In this document: positions 42,805 to 51,607 of the stretch, piece by piece
Numbering within the stretch: position 1 is the first letter of the stretch
How the letters are laid out: every line of letters begins with the position of its first letter
Origin: Bacteroides thetaiotaomicron VPI-5482
GTDB lineage: Bacteria; Bacteroidota; Bacteroidia; Bacteroidales; Bacteroidaceae
Assembly: GCF_000011065.1 (NCBI RefSeq)
Contig: NC_004663.1
Coordinates: forward strand, 5,580,001 to 5,644,000
Reading direction: 5' to 3'
Length of the DNA stretch: 64,000 bases
The notes under the pieces: model-generated
What the model was told of the DNA's origin: nothing
Seen by the model: the letters and a program-made list of their open reading frames with translations, nothing else
Databases searched by the model: none
Position numbers and translations under genes: made by a program

Positions 42805-44856
42805 ATGAAAAATCGAATTAAAATACTTTTGGGAGCGGTCATTGGCAGTTCTTTACTGTTCAGCTCCTGTAACTTTTTGGATGTAGACAGCTATTTTCAG
42901 GCTACATTTAAGGAAGATTCCATTTTCCATAGCATGAAGAATGCCGAAGGATACCTTTGGAATACCCCGACTCGTTTTCCCGACGCCGGTGCCATTTGGG
43001 GAAACTCATGGAATCCGGGAGAAACTGCTTCGGATGAGATAACCGTCAGATGGCAAACTAACGAATTCTGGGGAGCGCAGTTCAGTATCGGTAAAATTAA
43101 CAGCAGAAACCTGCCGCAAGATTTGTGGTATACTATGTATGTAGTAGTGACAAGATGTAACCGGATGTTGGAAAATGTCGGTAAAGTACCCGATATGACG
43201 GAAGCCGACAGAAGACGCTATATAGGATATGTACACTTTATGCGCGGTTATGCCTACTACCATTTACTGATGAACTATGGTCCGTTGCTGATTGTGGGGG
43301 ATGAAGTGCTGAGTACTTCAGAATCGGCGGAATACTATAACAGGGAACGGTCTACATATGATGAATCCGTGGATTATATATGCAATGAATTCAAACTTGC
43401 TACGCAAGGCATTTACGGACCGACCGAACAGAGTATCAGTTATTCTGATCGTCCAACGAAAGGGGCGGCTTTGGCACTGATAGCTCGTTTGCGCTTGTTC
43501 CAGGCTTCTCCGTTGTTTAATGGCGGTGATGCTGCCCGTCAATGTTTCAGCAACTGGCAGCGTAAAAGCGACGGTGCCGATTACGTAAACCAAACTTACG
43601 ATCCTGACCGCTGGGCGGTGGCAGCCGCTGCCGCAAAACAGGTGATTGATATGGATTACTATTCGCTGTTTACAGTGATGCCCGACAACCAGCATCCATA
43701 TCCGTTGGCAGATAATGTTCCTACCGCTCCTTTCCCCGATGGGGCAGGTGGTATCGATCCTTTCCATTCTTTTGCTGATATGTTCAACGGTGAAGGTATC
43801 ATATCCACTAATAAAGAGTTTATCTGGGCTATGTCATCCGGTAGTGTCTATAGTTACACAAAACACTCGTTCCCGGTAGGTTTCGGAGGCTGGGGCGGTA
43901 TGTCCGTACCCCAAAGAGTGGTCGATTGCTTCCTGATGATGGACGGCAGAGATATACACAATGCGTCAGCGGAATATCCTTATGTAGCGGACCTTAACCA
44001 AACAATAGGTACCAATAAAGTATTGGGAAGTTACCAGTTGCGAGGAGATGTTCCGAAGATGTATGACAACCGTTCGGCACGTTTTTATGCTTCCATCGGA
44101 TTTCCCGGACGCCTGTGGACTATGAATTCCGCATCTTCTGATGCAAGCTATATCAATCAGCAGTTCTGGTATTCGCACGATGACTCGAAAGCCGGACTTG
44201 CCGGTGCGGGAAGTAATGTCAATGACTACAATATCAGCGGTTACACTCCTGTCAAGTATATTCATCCGGACGATTCATGGGCTGGCGGAAAAGGGAATGT
44301 GAAAGGTTCATTCATTACCAGCCCCAAACCGTTTGCTATCATCCGCTATGCGGAAGTACTTCTTGAATATGTAGAAGCACTAAACAACGTAACGGGGACC
44401 GTAACCGTAACTACCCCCGATATGACAGGTACGGATGTCGAAGTTACTGTCAGTCGTGATGTTCAGGAAATGGCTAAATATTTCAATATGATCCGCTATC
44501 GCGTCGGATTACCCGGTCCTTCTTTGAGCGATATGAATGATGCGAGCCGGTTTGAGCAAATTATCCGCAACGAAAGGCAAGTGGAACTTTTCAACGAAGG
44601 CTACCGCTATTTCGATACTCGCAGATGGGGTACTTTCCTCACCGACGATGCCAATATGTCCAACTGGCGGGGACTGGATGTGCAGAAAGACCGTACCGAC
44701 GTCAGTGGCAATCCGGGATTCTGGAATATCGTGACAATCGACCAGCAGAATATCCGTGACCGGGTTGCACTGCCCAAAATGGTATTTATGCCGATTCGCC
44801 ATGATGAATTACTGAAAGTTCCCGCAATGGATCAGAATCCGGGATGGGACAGATAA
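42805..44856 (+). CDS. SusD-like glycan-binding lipoprotein
   Basis: 683 residues with a lipobox (LLFSSCNFLDV). SusD-family landmarks: VHFMRGYAYYHLLMNYGPLLIV in the TPR half, GAALALIARLRLFQASPLFNGG, and the C-terminal IIRNERQVELFNEGYRYFDTRRW. It should cap the adjacent SusC and recognise the ligand at the cell surface. The ligand is unknown; the M60 peptidase of the same operon suggests mucin-type glycopeptide. Spacing of 21 bp after susC and 28 bp before the next gene supports one transcript. Confidence 0.94.
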   Translation: MKNRIKILLGAVIGSSLLFSSCNFLDVDSYFQATFKEDSIFHSMKNAEGYLWNTPTRFPDAGAIWGNSWNPGETASDEITVRWQTNEFWGAQFSIGKINSRNLPQDLWYTMYVVVTRCNRMLENVGKVPDMTEADRRRYIGYVHFMRGYAYYHLLMNYGPLLIVGDEVLSTSESAEYYNRERSTYDESVDYICNEFKLATQGIYGPTEQSISYSDRPTKGAALALIARLRLFQASPLFNGGDAARQCFSNWQRKSDGADYVNQTYDPDRWAVAAAAAKQVIDMDYYSLFTVMPDNQHPYPLADNVPTAPFPDGAGGIDPFHSFADMFNGEGIISTNKEFIWAMSSGSVYSYTKHSFPVGFGGWGGMSVPQRVVDCFLMMDGRDIHNASAEYPYVADLNQTIGTNKVLGSYQLRGDVPKMYDNRSARFYASIGFPGRLWTMNSASSDASYINQQFWYSHDDSKAGLAGAGSNVNDYNISGYTPVKYIHPDDSWAGGKGNVKGSFITSPKPFAIIRYAEVLLEYVEALNNVTGTVTVTTPDMTGTDVEVTVSRDVQEMAKYFNMIRYRVGLPGPSLSDMNDASRFEQIIRNERQVELFNEGYRYFDTRRWGTFLTDDANMSNWRGLDVQKDRTDVSGNPGFWNIVTIDQQNIRDRVALPKMVFMPIRHDELLKVPAMDQNPGWDR

Positions 44857-44884
44857 TGAAAAACAAGAATAACAGAAAGAAAAT

Positions 44885-45880
44885 ATGAAGAAGATAGTAA
44901 CTATAATTCTTTGCTCTGCTTTGGTTGTAATAAGTGGTTGCGATAACTATGATTTCGCTCAGGAACAATTCCGCAAAGAAGTAAATTTGCTCAGTAATTC
45001 GAGCCTGGTGTATGATCGCCAGGTAGCCGAGTTGCAGCAGGGAGGAGATACCCTTTTCGTGGTGGCTTCATTAAGTGGTTCGCAGGCTTCCGATGAATCG
45101 TTTACAGTAGCACTGCAAAACTCTGATACATTGTTGAGAGCTTACAACAAATCTAATTTCGATATCAATAAAGCACGCTTCGCGAAGTATTTACCGGAAG
45201 AATGTTATGAGTTTCCGACTATGGAAATGACTATTCCTGCCGGCTCTTCCAAAGCGATGTTTCCGGTGTATCTGAAAAATCTGGATAAGATTTCACCCGA
45301 CTCCATTTATTTTCTCGAATATAAGATTGATTCGCTGAAGACACCGGACTGTAATCCGAAGAAGCGACACGTGCTGCTTCGCATTCATAAGGAAAATTAT
45401 TATGCATCCACACAAACGGCAACATATTACAATTATACGAGTAGTACCATTATTATTCCGAATACGGATGGAACCAGTGAAGTCCGTCGTCCGACGAATT
45501 CCAATCGTGTATTTCCTGTTTCGGAGAATTCCGTACGTCTGATGGCAGGCGATGAAAGTTTCAGTGATTATACCACTGCACTGGATATCATCAATAAAGG
45601 AAGCATCATTCTGGAAATGGGAGAACAGTTGCCCGAGAATCCGCTGGCAAAAGAGCTTACTATTCTGCCCTATAAGGATATCGACGTAATGCAATTGACT
45701 CCCATTGGAGAGTATGACAATACGTATTTGCTGAATGTCATCCGGACGCCCGACGGACGTGCCACTTATTATAAGGAGTTCCGTCTCCATTACAAATACC
45801 GTTTGCAGCCTACAGACCGATACAGGGAAGTAAATGCCAAACTGAGATACCAATTCAATCCAAGAGTAGAAAACTTGTAA
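44885..45880 (+). CDS. DUF1735/DUF4361 domain lipoprotein
   Basis: 331 residues with a lipobox (VISGCDNYDF). The N-terminal DUF1735 domain (about 25-150) has AELQQGGDTLFVVASLSGSQA and FPTMEMTIPAGSSKAMFPVYL. The C-terminal half (about 170-331) matches my memory of DUF4361 (YRLQPTDRYREVNAKLRYQF). Such lipoproteins follow SusD in many PULs and are assumed to bind glycan at the surface. It corresponds in position to the 12763-14055 gene of PUL 1 but has a different C-terminal domain. Confidence 0.82.
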   Translation: MKKIVTIILCSALVVISGCDNYDFAQEQFRKEVNLLSNSSLVYDRQVAELQQGGDTLFVVASLSGSQASDESFTVALQNSDTLLRAYNKSNFDINKARFAKYLPEECYEFPTMEMTIPAGSSKAMFPVYLKNLDKISPDSIYFLEYKIDSLKTPDCNPKKRHVLLRIHKENYYASTQTATYYNYTSSTIIIPNTDGTSEVRRPTNSNRVFPVSENSVRLMAGDESFSDYTTALDIINKGSIILEMGEQLPENPLAKELTILPYKDIDVMQLTPIGEYDNTYLLNVIRTPDGRATYYKEFRLHYKYRLQPTDRYREVNAKLRYQFNPRVENL

Positions 45881-45893
45881 TGCATCTAATGAT

Positions 45894-47711
45894 ATGAAAA
45901 AAAATATACTAATCATCGGGCTGGCAGGAGTTTTGGGAACGTTCATTGCGCTTTCTTCCTGTGGTCCCGATTATGAAACGGAGTTCAGTGTGTTGTCTTT
46001 GACTATCCCTAGCGAGAGTCAGGCAGCTATCGTTTTCCCCCTTGCCGGTGGTGAGCATGAGATAGAAGTGGAGACCAATGTGGCGCTTGATAACTGGACG
46101 GCAAGTTCGAATGCCGGATGGTGCAAGTTACAAAAACATGAAGGTAAAGTCACCGTATCTGCTGACGAAAATGAGGATTATAAACAGCGCATAGCGGAGA
46201 TTACGATAGCTTACGGTCATCAGAGCTTTTCTATTAATGTCAAACAGTTCGGCCTGGAACCGGTGATCGAAGTGGAAGGATTGACGGCCGATGGAATGAA
46301 AATCGTAGATTCTAAAGCGACTTCTCTGACTATTCCGGTAAATACCAATCTGAATCTGGATGTTATTACTGTGCCGGATACTTGTGATTGGGTACGTTTT
46401 AACGAACCGGAGCAGCCGAAGGCTAAGAAATCACAGAAAGCAGAAAAAGCAGAGAACACAGTCAAGAAGAACCTGACATTTACTTTGGATCAGAATACCG
46501 ATACCCTTGTGCGGTATTGTACAGTCACTCTGCAGTCGTCACAAAACTATAATTGTGTCGGTACACTCATTATCAAGCAGCAGCCGAGAGGATATATTGT
46601 TGACATTGACGAATCAAAGAAGGAATATCAGGTGAAAGCTACCGGAGAAACAATCACGATTCCATTTAAAGTAAATGGTCCTGCAGATGCGTATACTTAT
46701 GAAGTGGAGGCTTCTGCCCGTGAATGGATTACGCCTTTGCCTGCCACGAGAGGTATGCGCGATGCTTCCGAAAGTTTCATTATCCAGCCTAATACTGTAG
46801 AGGAAGAACGGGTGGGACACATCACATTCAGAAGCACTGATCCGATAGAGCCTAATGAGTTCACTGTCACCGTTACACAGGAGAAATTCATTCCGGTTCC
46901 TCCCGAAGGGGTGAAGAATCCGACAGCTACTCCGGGAGCGGGATTTATTAAGTTGAAATGGGAGATGCCTGTAAATGTGAATTTTACAAAGATGAAAGTC
47001 ATCTATCATGATCCGGTGACGAAAGAGGATAAGGAACTGGAAATCGCAGATAATACTACCAACTTATTTATCGTAGATAACACATTCAAATGTGGCGGTG
47101 AATATGAGTTTACTATCAAAACGTATGGTCCTACAGGCATGGAGACGGAACAACCTGCCGTCGTAAGAGGAACTTCCGGGGAGTCCGTTATCAAGGCACC
47201 TATTGCTCTTACGGTCGATATGTTCTCTGCCAATGCGACCGAACCGTCCGAAGGATCACTTGCAGCTTTAGTCGATGATAATATAAATACCTATTATCAC
47301 ACGATATGGAGTGGAACATCACCCAATAAGCAACCTCATTATCTGCAAATCAATATGTCGGAATTGCCATTGCAGTCCTTGCGCTTTGAGTATGATGGCC
47401 GAAATAATGGTAATGGTGCCGGGGACGTAAAACGTGTAGGTATCTGGGGAAGTGACAATAACAATACCTGGACGCTGATGGGTAAAGAGACTTATACACT
47501 GCCCGGCAGCAGAGGACAGCACGTTGAACCTAATGAGAATATAAAAGCCGGCAAACCATATAAATACATTCGCTTTATTCCGGAAGCTCGTCGTGATGCC
47601 GATCCGATAGATCCGAGCGGAGGAAACGGCTGGTGGAATATGGCTGGTATCTATCTTTATAAGATAAACGATCATGATGAGGCTTGGGCAAGAAAAGAAC
47701 TAGGCATCTGA
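45894..47711 (+). CDS. BACON-repeat, fibronectin III-like and F5/8 type C surface lipoprotein
   Basis: 605 residues, lipobox ALSSCGPD. Three BACON-like domains run from about 25 to 345: DNWTASSNAGWCKLQ marks the first, TCDWVRFNE the second and AREWITPLP the third. A fibronectin III-like domain follows (about 345-435) and a C-terminal F5/8C module (about 445-600) begins LTVDMFSANATEPSEGSLAA. BACON domains are thought to bind mucin or carbohydrate. The second BACON holds a lysine-rich insert (KAKKSQKAEKAENTVKK). The F5/8C module is a near relative of the one in the PUL 1 lipoprotein. Confidence 0.85.
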   Translation: MKKNILIIGLAGVLGTFIALSSCGPDYETEFSVLSLTIPSESQAAIVFPLAGGEHEIEVETNVALDNWTASSNAGWCKLQKHEGKVTVSADENEDYKQRIAEITIAYGHQSFSINVKQFGLEPVIEVEGLTADGMKIVDSKATSLTIPVNTNLNLDVITVPDTCDWVRFNEPEQPKAKKSQKAEKAENTVKKNLTFTLDQNTDTLVRYCTVTLQSSQNYNCVGTLIIKQQPRGYIVDIDESKKEYQVKATGETITIPFKVNGPADAYTYEVEASAREWITPLPATRGMRDASESFIIQPNTVEEERVGHITFRSTDPIEPNEFTVTVTQEKFIPVPPEGVKNPTATPGAGFIKLKWEMPVNVNFTKMKVIYHDPVTKEDKELEIADNTTNLFIVDNTFKCGGEYEFTIKTYGPTGMETEQPAVVRGTSGESVIKAPIALTVDMFSANATEPSEGSLAALVDDNINTYYHTIWSGTSPNKQPHYLQINMSELPLQSLRFEYDGRNNGNGAGDVKRVGIWGSDNNNTWTLMGKETYTLPGSRGQHVEPNENIKAGKPYKYIRFIPEARRDADPIDPSGGNGWWNMAGIYLYKINDHDEAWARKELGI

Positions 47712-47725
47712 TAAACTAATAGAAA

Positions 47726-47797
47726 GACTGGCGGGGAGGAAATAAGATTAGATTGGACACATTTTCCTATAAAACTCCCTGTCAGTCATTTTTTTTA
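47726..47797 (+). terminator. Imperfect hairpin with T-run after the BACON gene
   Basis: GACTGGCGGGGAG (47726-47738) pairs with CTCCCTGTCAGTC (47775-47787), allowing two G-U pairs, then a run of eight T. The loop is long (36 bases). It could terminate or attenuate between the first five genes and the TPR-M60 pair. Confidence 0.6.
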
Positions 47798-47823
47798 TTT
47801 ATATTATCCGACTATTGAGAATC

Positions 47824-48531
47824 ATGTACATGAAAACAAAGAAACTGAATATCATATTACTTGTTTTGCTGCTAATCTGCACAGCCGTCGGTTGTCATTC
47901 ACGGCAGAAACCGGACATTCGTCCCCATCCCGTAAATCTCAGTGCCGACAGTTTTTATCAACAGGCGGTAGCCATCCTGCAATCGTCTTATGATGTCGAT
48001 TCCACCCGGAAGTGTATCAGCCTTCTGGACCGGGCACTGTCGATTGACAGTCTCAACCCCGATTATTATGGTACCAAAGCTAAACTACTGGCTGAGATGG
48101 GGGAGCTGGATTCCGCATTGCATGTCCAGACTTTGGCAATGGAGAGAAAAGCGATAACAGGAGAATACCTGTTTCAGTTAGGATTGTTTCAGGCGGCTAA
48201 AGATATGAATGCTGATGCGCATCAAAGTTTCGGAAAAAGTCTGGAAATTCTGCGGGCAGTGCTCGAACAATATCCTGACAGTTTGGGAGCATTTATTCTT
48301 GAAGAATCCGCCAATGCGCTTTATCAGGGAGCAGACAGCATTTATATGAAAGACATCGATGGCATTCGCAAACGTTTCCCGAACAGGCTTCTGGAAATAG
48401 AGATGATCCGAAGGTTGAAGCCGCATTCGCTGGTGAAGCAAATCAAAAAGATTCAGATAGAGAATGAATATAACATTGACTTCGATTTGGATAGTTTGGT
48501 CAACGAAATGGAAAAACAACAAAAATTATAA
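47824..48531 (+). CDS. TPR-like lipoprotein of PUL 2
   Basis: 235 residues from the ATG at 47824 (a further ATG at 47830 is possible). Lipobox TAVGCHSRQ. The body has TPR-type helices (CISLLDRALSIDSLNPDYYGTKAKLLAEMGELDSALHVQTLAME, GEYLFQLGLFQAAKDMNADAHQSFGKSLEIL). No enzyme motif is seen. Its place 5 bp before the M60 peptidase gene suggests a partner or scaffold for that peptidase; this is inference. I know no named family for it. Confidence 0.7.
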   Translation: MYMKTKKLNIILLVLLLICTAVGCHSRQKPDIRPHPVNLSADSFYQQAVAILQSSYDVDSTRKCISLLDRALSIDSLNPDYYGTKAKLLAEMGELDSALHVQTLAMERKAITGEYLFQLGLFQAAKDMNADAHQSFGKSLEILRAVLEQYPDSLGAFILEESANALYQGADSIYMKDIDGIRKRFPNRLLEIEMIRRLKPHSLVKQIKKIQIENEYNIDFDLDSLVNEMEKQQKL

Positions 48532-48536
48532 ATACT

Positions 48537-51527
48537 ATGTTATTGGATAAGGTAAAACACATACTATGTATCTCTCTTATTCTGCTGGTGGGAGTCACTA
48601 CTCTCTATGCTTGCAAGAGTGATGATAAGGAGCTGCAGGGAGAGCCGGTGCTGCAAGTTCAGAAATCCATTGGATTCAAGAAAGAGGGTGGGGAAGTAGC
48701 CGTACCTGTCAAATCGAACCGGGAGTGGAATGCATCGGTAACTGAGGGAAAAGAATGGCTGACGGCAAGGAAAGCATCGGATACAGAACTGACGGTTTCG
48801 GCAACATCCAGTCCCGAAAAAGGAGTCAGAGAAGGAAATATTACTATCGCCAATAATGCGCTGACTGCTAAACTCAGAGTTGTGCAGACAGGCGGTGACC
48901 TGATCATTGAAGTGGCTGAAGAGAGCCGTGTCATTCAGGTGGCGGGAACAGGAAACGATCATCTGGAAGTCAACTTGCTTTCCAATACAGACTATGAAGT
49001 AGTTATTCCGGAGGAAGCCAAAGACTGGATTACCGAGAAAGAAGTACCTGATACAAGAGCCGATCTGGCATCCAGTACACGAATATTCTCCATTGCTTCC
49101 AATCCTCTGACTACAGAAAGGAATGCTACGATCAAGTTTGTATCCAAAGAAAATACAAACATTTATGACCAGTCGGAAATCAAACAACAAAAGAAATCGA
49201 GTGATATTTCGGGTGTAAATCCGGAGAAGGATATAAAGTTGAAAGTTACCGGTGGATACGACACCGACCATCAGCCGGGGCAGGATATATCGAAGTCTTA
49301 TGACGGTCAGTTCGGCGGAACCTGTTACCATTCCACATGGAGTCAATCTGCAAAATTCCCCGTTACTCTTGAATATCAGTTCGATCAGAATCAGCTTACG
49401 CTAGACTATATCCTATATCACAGCCGGAATGGTAACGGTAATTTCGGAGCATTCGAACTTTACATCAAGCCTCAAGGAAGTACGGATTTTATTCATATAC
49501 AAGATTATGATTTTAAAGGAGCAGGAGGCAGCCATAGGATATTGCTGAACGATCCGGTTGTACCTGCGGCTGTTCAATTCAAAGTTAAAAGCGGATTAAA
49601 TGATTTCGTCAGTTGCGACGAGATGGAATTTTTCCATGCTGCGGAAAATCCGCTTGACGAACAACTGATAACAGTATTCACCGACCGTTCATGCAGTGAA
49701 CTCCTCCCGGACGCTTCCGACGAAGCCATCAATCGGCTTCCGGCATTCTTCAATGTGCTGGCAAAGTCTTTGCAGAGCAATACTTATCCCGAAGCGGAAA
49801 AGAGATTCAGGATACAGTCATATCAGGCATACAGTGTGCCCGAATATTGGGGAGATAAATTGAGAACCAATTACTACTCGCCTCTTTGCAACCCTACCGG
49901 TATCATAACCAATGCGGGTGAAGAGATGGTCGTTTTAGCAGACGGCATACCGCAAGGTGAATCCATTTCACTAAGGTGTTGTTCGGATCTGGGGCCCGAC
50001 GGTGAAGAACGATTCCTGAAAAACGGAATCAACAAGTTTTCTTTCTCACGTGCGGGAAATCTGTTTGTCATCTATCAGAAACTTGATCCCCGTGGCATGC
50101 CGGCAGTGAAAATACATTTTCCGCCCCAGTATGTGGAGATAACGGAACATGCGCGTGTAGGCTTCAATGTATGGGATCTGACTGTGGATAAAACCGATGA
50201 TCTGTTCCGTGAATATATCCGGAAGGCAAAATCTGTCACTTTGGACGGATCTGACAAATGTGTATTTGTGCTGAAAGGCAGGAAGATTCTGTTTACAGCA
50301 CTGAAAGACTTGCTGCAAAATCAGGACAACTTCAAACAGTATGGAGTAGTAAGAGGAATGGAACGATGGGATAACCTGATAGATTGGGAGCAGGAACTGG
50401 CTGCCATCGACACCTATTCGAATACGGGAGAATTCAATTCACTGATGCATGTCACTACTTTCACCGACGGACTTTATGCTACCAATTATTACATTAACAT
50501 GGCAGCCGGTGATGTAAGCACAAAAGACGGATGGGGATTCAAAAACAACTTCGATCCGCGCGATATGGACAAGAATCAGGACAATGAATGGGGACCGGGA
50601 CATGAACTCGGACATATGCATCAGGGAGCCATCAACTGGCCCAGTACTACGGAATCGAGCAATAATCTCTTTTCTAATTATGTGGTGTACAAGATCAACC
50701 AGTGGGGATCACGTGGTAGTTCCATCGGGACATTGGCTGTTTACCGATATGCGCCTCCGACCCCTTGGAGCAGATTCATGCATCCGCGAGACCCGAACAC
50801 GCTGGCATTTACCCCCCAGGATATGACATCTGATGATGCCAATAAATATGGATTATATCAAGGAGAAGCCTCCGAAATGCACATGCGCCTTAACCAGCAA
50901 TTGTGGACATACTTCGAACGTATCGGCAAGAAACCGAATACCATCCGTAAGATATTCGAGCAAGGACGTACCCCTGAATTCTGGTTACCTTTCAATGATC
51001 CGGGAGCAGCGCAACTGATGTATGCACGCAACGTAGCAAAAGCTGCTAACATGGATATGACCGAATTCTTCGATGCCTGGGGATTCTTTATTCCGGTCAG
51101 TTTCAAGTTGTATGCTTACGGAAGCTTTTCATATACCGTGACACAGGATATGATTAATCAGACGCTGGCTTATATGAAAACATTTTCCACTAAATGTCCG
51201 CCTATTGAATACATTGAAGACCGAAGATATCAGGTAGGAGCCAAAGGCAATCAAAAAGGTATATCCGAAGATGGAGGAGATGTAGGGTACTTCGAAACAT
51301 TCCAGAACAATGTGAAAATCACCAAGACTGTAAGTTATACCGTTTCCGGAAGAACATACACTGTGACTAATGGCGAACAGGCGGTTGCTTTCGAATTAAT
51401 CAAGGATGGCAAAAAAGTATGGTTTGCCAATCGGTTTGTATTTACTGTACCTGCCGAAGCAGACATTGAAGGAGCGGAACTGTACGCTGTTCAGGCGGAC
51501 GGGCAACGTATTAAAGCAAATAAATAG
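48537..51527 (+). CDS. M60-like mucin peptidase with BACON and F5/8 type C domains (second copy)
   Basis: 996 residues, lipobox TTLYACKSDDKE with acidic residues after the Cys, fitting a surface lipoprotein. Two BACON-like domains (about 30-225; REWNASVTEGKEWLTA) precede an F5/8C module (about 235-375; SCDEMEFFHA). The M60 domain has HELGH at 689-693, Glu690 catalytic and Glu706 the third ligand (HELGHMHQGAINWPSTTES). Overall plan and motif wording closely match the 857-residue M60 of PUL 1, with one extra N-terminal BACON domain and an insertion near residue 740-770. Last gene of PUL 2; a strong hairpin follows. Confidence 0.93.
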   Translation: MLLDKVKHILCISLILLVGVTTLYACKSDDKELQGEPVLQVQKSIGFKKEGGEVAVPVKSNREWNASVTEGKEWLTARKASDTELTVSATSSPEKGVREGNITIANNALTAKLRVVQTGGDLIIEVAEESRVIQVAGTGNDHLEVNLLSNTDYEVVIPEEAKDWITEKEVPDTRADLASSTRIFSIASNPLTTERNATIKFVSKENTNIYDQSEIKQQKKSSDISGVNPEKDIKLKVTGGYDTDHQPGQDISKSYDGQFGGTCYHSTWSQSAKFPVTLEYQFDQNQLTLDYILYHSRNGNGNFGAFELYIKPQGSTDFIHIQDYDFKGAGGSHRILLNDPVVPAAVQFKVKSGLNDFVSCDEMEFFHAAENPLDEQLITVFTDRSCSELLPDASDEAINRLPAFFNVLAKSLQSNTYPEAEKRFRIQSYQAYSVPEYWGDKLRTNYYSPLCNPTGIITNAGEEMVVLADGIPQGESISLRCCSDLGPDGEERFLKNGINKFSFSRAGNLFVIYQKLDPRGMPAVKIHFPPQYVEITEHARVGFNVWDLTVDKTDDLFREYIRKAKSVTLDGSDKCVFVLKGRKILFTALKDLLQNQDNFKQYGVVRGMERWDNLIDWEQELAAIDTYSNTGEFNSLMHVTTFTDGLYATNYYINMAAGDVSTKDGWGFKNNFDPRDMDKNQDNEWGPGHELGHMHQGAINWPSTTESSNNLFSNYVVYKINQWGSRGSSIGTLAVYRYAPPTPWSRFMHPRDPNTLAFTPQDMTSDDANKYGLYQGEASEMHMRLNQQLWTYFERIGKKPNTIRKIFEQGRTPEFWLPFNDPGAAQLMYARNVAKAANMDMTEFFDAWGFFIPVSFKLYAYGSFSYTVTQDMINQTLAYMKTFSTKCPPIEYIEDRRYQVGAKGNQKGISEDGGDVGYFETFQNNVKITKTVSYTVSGRTYTVTNGEQAVAFELIKDGKKVWFANRFVFTVPAEADIEGAELYAVQADGQRIKANK

Positions 51528-51564
51528 GGAAACTTACTGAATATCCCCAATCTTATATGGAATG

Positions 51565-51607
51565 AAGAGTAGCTTTTACTTTTGAGTAGAAGTTACTCTT
51601 TATTTCT
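51565..51607 (+). terminator. Terminator of PUL 2
   Basis: AAGAGTAGCTTTTACT (51565-51580) pairs with AGTAGAAGTTACTCTT (51585-51600) at 14 of 16 positions plus a 4-base loop, followed by TATTTCTT. It also covers the stop of the convergent esterase-like gene. Confidence 0.8.

Noticed and set aside
47815..47823. TTG at 47815 as start of the TPR lipoprotein
   Set aside because: It adds three codons without a ribosome binding site; ATG codons at 47824 and 47830 give a normal lipoprotein signal peptide.
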